Origin: DASUSF01 sp036375275
GTDB lineage: Bacteria; Pseudomonadota; Alphaproteobacteria; Geminicoccales; Geminicoccaceae
Assembly (NCBI GenBank): GCA_036375275.1
Contig: DASUSF010000377.1
Location: 1 to 5,991 of the forward strand
Reading direction: 5' to 3'
Length of the DNA: 5,991 nucleotides
Positions 1-5,991 of the stretch are shown here, piece after piece. Position 1 is the stretch's first letter. Each line of letters begins with the position of its first letter. The notes beneath the pieces were generated by a model. That model did no database searches, had not been told where the DNA came from, and saw nothing but the letters and a program-made list of their open reading frames with translations. A program made the position numbers and the translations under genes.

Positions 1-310
1 GTCGGATCGTCTCGCCGTCGACCGTGAGCCGGAGCTGGTCGGCTAGCGCCACCGCAGCGCGGGCGAATTCGCCGCTCACCGCCTCGAAATCGATGAAGCC
101 CGGCCCCCGGGTCGGCAGGCCCACACCCTGGAGCAGGATCAGCGGCACCCGCGCGATCAGCTCGCTCCGATCCTCCGAGACCTTGAGGAAGGCCTGCACC
201 ACGATCTGGTTGGCGAGCTCGTGCGCGCCGGCCCGGGCTGAGCCGAGGGCGGTGATGAAGGCGACCAGAGCAGCGGCGAACAGCCGGCGGGTGAGCGGGA
301 GCGCGGTCAT
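1..310 (-). CDS. Exported HupE/UreJ-like protein, N-terminal part (C-terminus outside the window)
   Basis: Only the first 103 codons are visible. Residues 1-29 form a clear signal peptide: T-R-R at 7-9, a hydrophobic core (LFAAALVAFITALG), then S-A-R-A-G-A and H-E-L. The following stretch (VVQAFLK, then LIARVPL, then PTRGPGFIDF) matches from memory the periplasmic N-terminal domain of large HupE/UreJ-like proteins. In that family this domain precedes a C-terminal multi-spanning membrane part linked to nickel or other metal handling; that part is not visible here. The ATG at 310 is chosen because it starts the signal peptide directly and has a GAGG 5 bases upstream (316-319). An in-frame GTG at 445, behind a much stronger ribosome-binding site, would add 45 residues and bury the signal peptide. 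The gene is divergent from the TSUP gene. The export signal is firm; the family call is moderate. Confidence 0.66.
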   Translation of the reverse strand, partial: MTALPLTRRLFAAALVAFITALGSARAGAHELANQIVVQAFLKVSEDRSELIARVPLILLQGVGLPTRGPGFIDFEAVSGEFARAAVALADQLRLTVDGETIR

Positions 311-452
311 CCAGGCCTCGCCCTGCGGTTGAAGGCGACCGGACCCACTGTACCGGCCGAGCGGAGGCGGCGCCAGCGGGGCATTGAGGCGCTTCACGGC
401 GGGCTCGCGCTGCCCCCTAATGTGCCGCGGGTGGATTCGGACCACGCCTCGT

Positions 453-462
453 ACCTCCTTTC
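453..462 (-). promoter_or_regulatory. Near-perfect Shine-Dalgarno in the divergent gap
   Basis: On the minus strand this reads GAAAGGAGGT, ten bases complementary to the usual 3' end of bacterial 16S rRNA. The only start codon at a working distance is GTG at 443-445, 8 bases after GGAGG. That codon is in frame with the HupE-like gene, with no stop in the 45 codons between them. The site may therefore start a longer form of that protein or be a remnant of a lost gene. The remaining divergent gap (311-516) shows no convincing promoter hexamers. Confidence 0.5.
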
Positions 463-505
463 GATGAGATGCGGCCGGGGCCGATTCGCCGACGTGACCT
501 CATGC

Positions 506-510
506 GGAGG
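506..510 (+). promoter_or_regulatory. Ribosome-binding site that sets the TSUP start
   Basis: GGAGG lies 6 bases before the GTG at 517. The two in-frame ATG codons further upstream, at 469 and 502, have no purine-rich sequence at the right distance, and the ATG at 502 sits immediately before this site. The site therefore favours GTG 517 as the true start. Confidence 0.65.
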
Positions 511-516
511 CATCGC

Positions 517-1236
517 GTGCTCGGGGCGACGCTGGTCGAACTGGCCGGTGCGGTGGCGATCTGCGCCCTGGGGGCGCTGATCCAGAGCACCATCGGCTTC
601 GGAATCGCCCTCGTGGCGGTGCCGTTCCTCGCCATGATCGAGCCGGATCTGCTGCCCGGGCCGTTCCTGCTCGCGTCCCTGCTCCTCGCCCTGCTCATGG
701 TGGCGCGCGATCGGATCGCGATCCGGGGCGCGGACATCCGGACGTCGATCCAGGGCCTGGTCGCCGGCACCGCGCTCGGCGCCCCGGCCCTCCTGATCGT
801 GCCGAAGGACGATCTGCCGGAGCTGTTCGGCGCCCTGATCCTGGTCGCCATCGGCGTCAGCGCACTCGGCGTGCGCGTCCGGATCGGCGGCGCCAGCCTG
901 TTCGCCGCCGGAGCAATCGGCGGGGTCATGGGGACCATGGGCGGCGTGCACGGGCCGGCCATGGCGCTCCTCTACCAGGCCGAGGCGGGCGAGCGGGTGC
1001 GGGCGACCCTCGGCGCCTTCTTCATCGCCGGCTATGCCATCTCCATCGCCGGGCTCGCGCTCATCGGCCTGTTCGGCTGGCGAGAGCTCCGGCTCGGCCT
1101 CGCGCTGTGCCCGGGCATCCTGCTCGGCTGGCTGCTCGCTCCGCTCGCCATCGCGCGGCTCGACCCGGTGCTGCTCCGCCCGGTCATCCTCACGGTCTCG
1201 GCGCTCGCCGCGCTCGTCCTGCTGGTAAAGGGTTGA
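517..1236 (+). CDS. TSUP family (TauE/SafE-type) membrane transporter
   Basis: This 239-residue, strongly hydrophobic protein has about eight predicted membrane segments, a normal size for the family. It shows the internal repeat typical of TSUP proteins: QSTIGFG at 23-29, following the first membrane segment and leading into a Val/Pro-rich second one, and GGVMGTMGGVHGPAMAL at 135-151 in the second half. TSUP proteins act in the inner membrane, and characterised members move sulfite, sulfoacetate, taurine-derived or other small organic anions. The substrate here cannot be read from the sequence, and no sulfur or taurine gene is nearby to suggest one. The GTG start rests on the GGAGG at 506-510; starts at 469 or 502 would add 16 or 5 residues rich in Arg. 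The gene is divergent from the HupE-like gene and converges on fetB, leaving a 5-base gap with no room for a terminator. Confidence 0.9.
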   Translation: MLGATLVELAGAVAICALGALIQSTIGFGIALVAVPFLAMIEPDLLPGPFLLASLLLALLMVARDRIAIRGADIRTSIQGLVAGTALGAPALLIVPKDDLPELFGALILVAIGVSALGVRVRIGGASLFAAGAIGGVMGTMGGVHGPAMALLYQAEAGERVRATLGAFFIAGYAISIAGLALIGLFGWRELRLGLALCPGILLGWLLAPLAIARLDPVLLRPVILTVSALAALVLLVKG

Positions 1237-1241
1237 CGCGC

Positions 1242-2045
1242 TCAGGGCCGCGGCTCGCCGAGGCGGTCGAGCCGGAGCCGATGGCGGCCGTCGGTCAGGC
1301 GGCCGCCGCCGCCGAGCACGGCGGCGATCGCGCCGAGCCCGGTCCCGCCGGCGATCAGGAACATGATCAGGATCTGGTACCTCACCGCCTCGGCCGGCGG
1401 GGCGCCGGCGAGAATCTGCCCGGTCATCATCCCGGGCAGCGCCACCAGCCCCGTCGCCGCCATGCTGTTGACGATCGGCATGAGCGCGGCGCGGAGCGCG
1501 TTCCGGGTCACCGGGAGCAGCGCCTCGCGACGGGTCGCGCCGAGCGCGATCTGCGCCTCGACCGCGGCCCGCTCGCGGACCAGTCCGGTGGTCAGGGCGT
1601 CGAGCCCGAGGCTGATCCCGTTCATGGTGTTGCCGAGGATCATGCCGAGCAGCGGCAGCGCGAAGCGGGGGTGGTACCAGGGCTCGGGCCGGACCTGGGT
1701 GGTCAGGGCGAAGACCGTGACCACGCCCGCGGCGAGCAGCATGCAGCTGGTGCCGAGGCCATAGGCCCAGAACCCCTTGAGCCGCCGCGCCTGGCGGAGC
1801 CGGATCTCGTTGCCGGCGAACAGCACCATGGTCAGCGCGGCGAGCGCGGTCAGCACCGGCGAGACGGTCGCGAACAACCAGGTCAGGACCACGCCGATCA
1901 GGGCGAGCTGGACGATCATCCGGAGCGTCGCGACCGCGAGCTGCCGGGCGAGCCCGAGCTGCAGCGCGAGCGAGAGAGAGCCGTTCAGGAGCACCAGCAG
2001 CCCCGCGAGCGCGAGATCGAGCAGGTCGAGCGGGATGATGGTCAT
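1242..2045 (-). CDS. fetB: FetB-type ABC exporter permease (UPF0014/YbbM family)
   Basis: This 267-residue integral membrane protein compares with about 259 residues for E. coli FetB (YbbM). Several hydrophobic segments are visible, at about 8-30, 40-60, 63-78, 97-116, 128-148, 185-205 and 222-244. Family landmarks are GNTMNGISLGLD (138-149), the cytoplasmic coupling stretch LGATRREA (168-175), LPGMMTGQILAGAPP (203-217) and RYQILIMFLI (222-231). In E. coli, FetA and FetB form an ABC exporter that lowers cellular iron and improves survival of hydrogen peroxide; that role is inferred here by homology. The start ATG overlaps the fetA stop as ATGA (2042-2045), and no good Shine-Dalgarno precedes it, so its translation probably depends on ribosomes finishing fetA. 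It is the last gene of the proposed operon and ends 5 bases from the convergent TSUP gene. The tail after residue 248 is polar and Arg-rich. Confidence 0.92.
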   Translation of the reverse strand: MTIIPLDLLDLALAGLLVLLNGSLSLALQLGLARQLAVATLRMIVQLALIGVVLTWLFATVSPVLTALAALTMVLFAGNEIRLRQARRLKGFWAYGLGTSCMLLAAGVVTVFALTTQVRPEPWYHPRFALPLLGMILGNTMNGISLGLDALTTGLVRERAAVEAQIALGATRREALLPVTRNALRAALMPIVNSMAATGLVALPGMMTGQILAGAPPAEAVRYQILIMFLIAGGTGLGAIAAVLGGGGRLTDGRHRLRLDRLGEPRP

Positions 2046-2638
2046 GCCGGAGGCCCGAGCACCCCGGCCTCGACCCGCCGCACGCAGTCGCCGACCCGCC
2101 GGGCCTGGCCCCGGTCGTGGGTCACCCAGACGAAGGCCGTCGAGCGCTCCCGGCGCTCTTCCAGGAGCAGATCCTCGACGGCGGCGACCGCGTCAGGATC
2201 GAGGCCCGAGGTCGGCTCGTCGAGCAGCAGGACGCGGGGCCTCCGGACCAGCGCGCGGACCAGGGCGAGACGTTGCCGCTCGCCGGTCGAGAGGCGCGCG
2301 ACCCGCCAGCCCCCGACCTCGGCCGCGAGACCGAGCCGCTCCGCCGCGGCGGTCGCCTCCGACCAGTCGGGATAGTGGGCGTCGACCCGCTCCGCCCACC
2401 AGCCGGCGTCGGCGGCGAGATACATCACCCGTCGCCGCCACGCGGGTCCCGACACCGCCGCGCGCTCGACCCCGTCCAGGCTGATCTGCCCCCGGTTCGG
2501 ATCGAGGTCCGCGATCGCACGGAGCAGCCGGGACTTGCCGCCGCCCGACGGCCCCGTCAGCACGAGGCAGGCGCCGTCCTCGAGGTCCAGCCGATCCGCC
2601 CGGACCCCGGGGGCATCGAGGTCGCGGACGATCAGCAC
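2042..2638 (-). CDS. fetA: FetA-type ABC transporter ATP-binding protein
   Basis: This compact 198-residue nucleotide-binding subunit is slightly shorter than E. coli FetA (YbbL, about 225). Visible motifs are Walker A GPSGGGKS (29-36), the ABC signature as LSTGERQR (116-123, Thr where the consensus has Gly), Walker B VLLLDEPT (136-143), the D-loop SGLD (144-147) and the H-loop VTHD with His174. The expected Q-loop position, in the stretch RRVMYLAADAGWW (69-81), has Ala/Asp rather than Gln. It should hydrolyse ATP to drive the FetB permease encoded next, with which it overlaps by 4 bases. Translation starts at a GTG preceded by GGGG a few bases upstream; that G-run directly follows the stop codon of the SDR gene, 10 bases away, so the three genes are very likely co-transcribed. 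The FetA identity rests on its pairing with an unmistakable FetB-family permease. Confidence 0.9.
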   Translation of the reverse strand: MLIVRDLDAPGVRADRLDLEDGACLVLTGPSGGGKSRLLRAIADLDPNRGQISLDGVERAAVSGPAWRRRVMYLAADAGWWAERVDAHYPDWSEATAAAERLGLAAEVGGWRVARLSTGERQRLALVRALVRRPRVLLLDEPTSGLDPDAVAAVEDLLLEERRERSTAFVWVTHDRGQARRVGDCVRRVEAGVLGPPA

Positions 2639-2648
2639 ACGCCGCCCC

Positions 2649-3689
2649 TCAGAAGCGGCCGTCGCGGACCTCGTAGCGGGTCGGCTTCTCGTGGACGGGC
2701 ATGTCGCGGCTGGCCCAGTCCGCGACCCAGTCGATCATCCTCGCGACCGGCACCAGCGGGTAGCCGAACAGCCGCTCGGCCCGGGCGCAGGAGTTGACCC
2801 AGGCGTCGTCCGCCTCCTCGCCCTCGAACACCGGGGTCCGGTCGAAGCGCTCGCCGAAGCGCTCGGCGAGCCAGCGGATGCTGGTGGCGTCGGGGCCGCC
2901 GACGTTGAGCGGGCTCGCTGGCGTCGTGGCGTGCAGCAGGGAGCGGAGGATCTGGGACGAGGCGTCACCCTGCCAGATGACGTTGGCGTGCCCGGTCGCA
3001 AGCGGGATCGGCGTGCCGGTCATCACCCAGCGCGCGACGTCGAACAGCACCCCGTAGCGCATGTCGATCGCGTAGTTGAGCCGGATCAGACGGCCGGGCG
3101 TGCCGTACCGTTCAGAGAAGTACTGGAAGATGCGCTCGCGGCCGACGCACGACGCGGCGTACTCCCCGCGCGGACCCGGCTCGGTGCTCTCGTCGATGTC
3201 GACGTGGCGGACCGGGCCGAAGGGATAGATGCACAGGGTCGAGAAGGCGACGATCCGGGAGTCGCGGAAGGCCCGCGCGACCAGCGCCGGGACGTGGGTG
3301 TTCATCGCCCAGGTGAACGGCTTCTCCTGCTCGGCGCCGAACTTCTTGCCGGCCATGTAGACCACGTTCGCGACCTTGGGCAGCGCCTCCACCGCGTCCG
3401 GGTCGAGGAGGTCGGCCTGGAGGGTCTCGATCCCCCAGCCCTCGAGCCGGTGCCTGAGCGCGGCGTCATTGAAGCGGGCGACCCCGATCACCCGCCGGTC
3501 CGGCGTCGCGCGCCTGGCGAGCCGGGCGAGCGTCGGCCCGACCTTGCCGCCGACGCCGAGCACGATCAGGTCGCCGTCGAGACGCGCAAGGTCGTCGATC
3601 AACGCCTGGCTGGGGCGCGAGAGGAGCTCCTCGAGCGCCGTCTCGTCCTCGATCCGCTTCGGCAGCTCCTCGAACCTCAGGATGTCCAT
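2649..3689 (-). CDS. NAD-dependent epimerase/dehydratase family protein (extended SDR) with altered active site
   Basis: This 346-residue protein has an extended short-chain dehydrogenase/reductase fold. A lead segment of about 40 residues comes before the dinucleotide-binding loop GVGGKVG (45-51, the GxxGxxG pattern). Further landmarks are ADLLDP at 92-97, VVYMAGKKFG at 109-118, the strand FSTLCIYPFG with Ser150, and GEYAASCVGRE with Tyr177. Where most extended SDRs have YxxxK, this one has YAASC, so Cys181 replaces the catalytic lysine. The C-terminal half (NVGGPDATSI) is typical of sugar-nucleotide or sugar-acid epimerases and dehydratases. The substrate is unknown. The ATG at 3689 is preferred over an in-frame ATG at 3704 because GGGGAGG sits 6 bases before it. 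It is the first gene of the proposed operon with fetA and fetB, and is divergent from xthA. Confidence 0.87.
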   Translation of the reverse strand: MDILRFEELPKRIEDETALEELLSRPSQALIDDLARLDGDLIVLGVGGKVGPTLARLARRATPDRRVIGVARFNDAALRHRLEGWGIETLQADLLDPDAVEALPKVANVVYMAGKKFGAEQEKPFTWAMNTHVPALVARAFRDSRIVAFSTLCIYPFGPVRHVDIDESTEPGPRGEYAASCVGRERIFQYFSERYGTPGRLIRLNYAIDMRYGVLFDVARWVMTGTPIPLATGHANVIWQGDASSQILRSLLHATTPASPLNVGGPDATSIRWLAERFGERFDRTPVFEGEEADDAWVNSCARAERLFGYPLVPVARMIDWVADWASRDMPVHEKPTRYEVRDGRF

Positions 3690-3695
3690 CGCCCG

Positions 3696-3702
3696 CCTCC
3701 CC
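3696..3702 (-). promoter_or_regulatory. Ribosome-binding site that sets the SDR start
   Basis: The minus strand reads GGGGAGG and ends 6 bases before the ATG at 3689. It overlaps the alternative upstream ATG (3704), which itself has no purine-rich sequence before it. This fixes the start at 3689. Confidence 0.7.
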
Positions 3703-3731
3703 ATGCGACCGCGCCGTTGCTCCTGCCCCGG

Positions 3732-3760
3732 AGGTTCAGCGGCCCGGCGCGAGGCGTCAA
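3732..3760 (-). promoter_or_regulatory. Candidate promoter of the SDR-fetA-fetB operon
   Basis: On the minus strand a TTGACG hexamer (3755-3760) matches the sigma-70 -35 consensus at five of six positions. A 17-base spacer leads to GAACCT (3732-3737), a poor -10 match. Transcription would start near 3725, giving a leader of about 35 bases to the ATG at 3689. A good -35 with a weak -10 is common in alphaproteobacteria, but the evidence is slight. Confidence 0.3.
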
Positions 3761-3802
3761 GCGGCCGCGCTCCTCGGCGAGCGCCGGGCGCCTCCGCGCG
3801 GG

Positions 3803-3808
3803 TATGCT
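3803..3808 (+). promoter_or_regulatory. xthA: Candidate -10 element of xthA
   Basis: TATGCT is one of the few AT-leaning hexamers in this GC-rich gap and matches TATAAT at four of six positions, including the key T, A and final T. It ends 6 bases before the xthA ATG, so the expected transcription start falls at or next to the start codon. No matching -35 hexamer is seen 16-18 bases upstream. Confidence 0.4.
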
Positions 3809-3814
3809 GAGGGC

Positions 3815-4585
3815 ATGAAGATAGCGACCTTCAACATCAACAACGTCAACCGCCGCCTGCCCAGCCTGCTCGCGTGGCTCGGGCGCGCGGCGCCGGACGC
3901 CGTCTGCCTGCAGGAGCTCAAGGCGGCCGACGCCGCCTTTCCTGCGGCCGCGCTGGAGGAGGCCGGCTATGGCGCGGTCTGGCGCGGCCAGAGGACCTGG
4001 AACGGCGTCGCCATCCTGGCCCGGAACCGGGAGCCGGTCCTGACCCGGGACGAGCTCCCCGGTGATCCCGACGACCGCCAGAGCCGGTACATCGAGGCCG
4101 CGGTGAGCGGCGTCCTCATCGCCAGCATCTACCTGCCGAACGGCAACCCGCAGCCGGGCCCGAAGTTCGACTACAAGCTCGCCTGGTTCGAGCGGCTGAT
4201 CGCCCATGCGGCGGAGCTCCGGGCGGCGGGCGTGCCCGCGGTTCTGGCCGGCGACTACAACGTCGTGCCGGCCGACCTGGACATCTACCCGACCCGCTCC
4301 TGGGACCGGGACGCGCTGCTCCAGCCAGAGAGCCGGGCGGCCTTCCGGCGCCTCCTGGAGCAGGGCTGGATCGACGCGGTGCGGACGCTGCATCCCGCCG
4401 AGCCGATGTACACCTTCTGGGACTACAAGCGGAACCGTTGGCCGCGGAACGCGGGCCTCCGGATCGACCATCTCCTGCTCAGCCCGCCGCTCGTCCCCCG
4501 GCTCGTCGGCGCCGGCGTCGATCGCAACATCCGCGGCCTGGAAGGTGCCAGCGACCACGCCCCGGCGTGGATCACGCTCCGCTAA
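3815..4585 (+). CDS. xthA: Exodeoxyribonuclease III / AP endonuclease
   Basis: This 256-residue protein of the exonuclease III family compares with 268 residues in E. coli. It degrades one strand of duplex DNA from the 3' end, cuts at abasic sites and removes blocked 3' ends in base excision repair. All catalytic landmarks are present: MKIATFNINNVN with metal-binding Asn7, LQELK with Glu34, YLPNGNP with Tyr106, GDYNVVP with Asp147 and Asn149, LRIDHLLLS with Asp218, and ASDHAP with Asp247 and His248. The start is certain because the protein opens exactly on the family's first strand. The GAGGG at 3809-3813 is only one base from the ATG, too close to act as a normal Shine-Dalgarno, and a candidate -10 lies at 3803-3808; the mRNA may be leaderless. 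The gene is divergent from the SDR operon and converges on the DHOD-like gene. The 55 bases after its stop hold no convincing terminator. Confidence 0.97.
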   Translation: MKIATFNINNVNRRLPSLLAWLGRAAPDAVCLQELKAADAAFPAAALEEAGYGAVWRGQRTWNGVAILARNREPVLTRDELPGDPDDRQSRYIEAAVSGVLIASIYLPNGNPQPGPKFDYKLAWFERLIAHAAELRAAGVPAVLAGDYNVVPADLDIYPTRSWDRDALLQPESRAAFRRLLEQGWIDAVRTLHPAEPMYTFWDYKRNRWPRNAGLRIDHLLLSPPLVPRLVGAGVDRNIRGLEGASDHAPAWITLR

Positions 4586-4640
4586 GCGGCGATGAGCCGT
4601 CGGGGTCGTGACTTTCCGGCTGGAACTGCCTGATGAGGGG

Positions 4641-5642
<1,002 letters not shown>

Positions 5643-5656
5643 CGTCCGGTCCTCGA

Positions 5657-5991
5657 TCAGCCCGCGGCCGGATGCTCGCCGGTCGTCGCCATGACCTCGT
5701 AGAGGTCCCACTTCTGCCGGATGTGGGCTTCCGCGCGCCGCATCAGCTCGTCGGCCTCCTTCGGGTTGGTGCGGGTGAGCATGCGGTAGCGGAGCTCGTT
5801 GTCGGCATACTCGCGGAATGGCACCCGCGGCCTCTGCGAGTCGAGGACGAACGGGTTCTCCCCCGACCCCCTGACGCCGGGATTGTAGCGGAACAGGGGC
5901 CAGTAGCCGGAATGCACCGCGAGATCCTGCTGGTGCAGGCCCTTCTGCATGTCGATGCCGTGCGCGATGCAGTGGCTGTAGGCGAGGATCA
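5657..5991 (-). CDS. nifJ: Pyruvate:ferredoxin (flavodoxin) oxidoreductase, C-terminal end
   Basis: The last 110 codons are visible and the rest, about 1,100 residues for a normal family member, lies beyond the right edge. The segment begins with ILAYSHCIAHGID, the conserved motif near the end of these enzymes; its Cys is thought to be a ligand of the Fe-S cluster nearest the thiamine diphosphate. It continues with MQKGLHQQDLAVHSGYWPLFRYNP and later NPFVLDS, all typical of NifJ/PFOR. The enzyme converts pyruvate and CoA to acetyl-CoA and CO2 while reducing ferredoxin or flavodoxin, and in some diazotrophs feeds electrons to nitrogenase. The charged tail (TNPKEADELMRRAEAHIRQKWDLYE) is the usual C-terminal helix region. 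The stop at 5657 is 14 bases before the DHOD-like start, so the two are probably one transcript. nifJ here does not by itself show nitrogen fixation. Confidence 0.95.
   Translation of the reverse strand, partial: ILAYSHCIAHGIDMQKGLHQQDLAVHSGYWPLFRYNPGVRGSGENPFVLDSQRPRVPFREYADNELRYRMLTRTNPKEADELMRRAEAHIRQKWDLYEVMATTGEHPAAG

Noticed and set aside
393..421. Promoter for the TSUP gene: TTCACG, 17 bases, CCTAAT
   Set aside because: The -10 lacks the two most important first bases, and the leader would be nearly 90 bases; such a match is expected by chance.
469..516. Upstream ATG starts (469, 502) for the TSUP gene
   Set aside because: Neither has a ribosome-binding site, and the added residues are Arg-rich and not typical of the family; GTG 517 has GGAGG at ideal spacing.
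394..962. Two overlapping minus-strand frames opposite the TSUP gene
   Set aside because: Both lack motifs and are highly charged or Arg/Pro-rich; the TSUP repeats on the plus strand are convincing.
1107..2375. Long plus-strand open frame opposite fetB and fetA
   Set aside because: Its translation is rich in Arg, Pro, Gln, Glu and Asp with no recognisable domain, as expected for the complement of a GC-rich gene. The minus-strand genes here have clear family motifs.
2535..3818. Long plus-strand open frame opposite the SDR gene
   Set aside because: Low-complexity charged translation with no motif; the SDR on the minus strand explains the region.
3677..4558. Long minus-strand open frame opposite xthA
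   Set aside because: xthA has every catalytic residue in place; the opposite frame is charged, Arg/Glu/Val-rich and unrecognisable.
4586..4640. Terminator between xthA and the DHOD-like gene
   Set aside because: Only a 4-bp stem (CGGC/GCCG, 4587-4599) or a 5-bp stem with a 17-base loop (AGCCG 4595-4599, CGGCT 4617-4621) can be drawn, and neither is followed by a T-tract.

Overview
This is a GC-rich window (roughly 70% by eye) with dense coding on both strands and short gaps. The gene content suggests a proteobacterium, most likely a high-GC alphaproteobacterium. That is inferred from base composition and protein style only; no rRNA or other taxonomic marker is present. I see no tRNA, rRNA, insertion sequence, CRISPR array or phage gene, and nothing that looks recently acquired.

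Left part (1-1236). The window opens inside a minus-strand gene for an exported protein whose N-terminus resembles the large HupE/UreJ-like family; its C-terminal part lies outside. A 206-base divergent gap follows, holding an unusually strong ribosome-binding site on the minus strand. Then comes a plus-strand TSUP (TauE/SafE-type) membrane transporter that ends 5 bases from the next, convergent gene.

Central part (1242-3814). Three minus-strand genes look like one operon, read from right to left: an extended SDR (NAD-dependent epimerase/dehydratase type), then the ATPase FetA and permease FetB of a FetAB-type ABC exporter. FetA follows the SDR gene by 10 bases and overlaps FetB by 4. FetAB is known in E. 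coli for iron export and resistance to oxidative stress. The role of the SDR with it is unknown.

Right part (3815-5991). A plus-strand xthA gene (exonuclease III / AP endonuclease) starts next to a likely -10 element and may be leaderless. Convergent to it is a minus-strand pair: the 3' end of nifJ (pyruvate:ferredoxin oxidoreductase), followed after 14 bases by a dihydroorotate-dehydrogenase-like flavoprotein.

No entirely new system is evident. The points most worth a second look are active-site changes in three otherwise intact proteins: Lys to Cys in the SDR YxxxK motif, loss of the SCPN catalytic loop in the DHOD-like protein, and no Q-loop glutamine in FetA. The SDR-fetAB operon, the unexplained strong Shine-Dalgarno at 453-462, the probable leaderless xthA and a possible mature N-terminal histidine on the HupE-like protein are also of interest.
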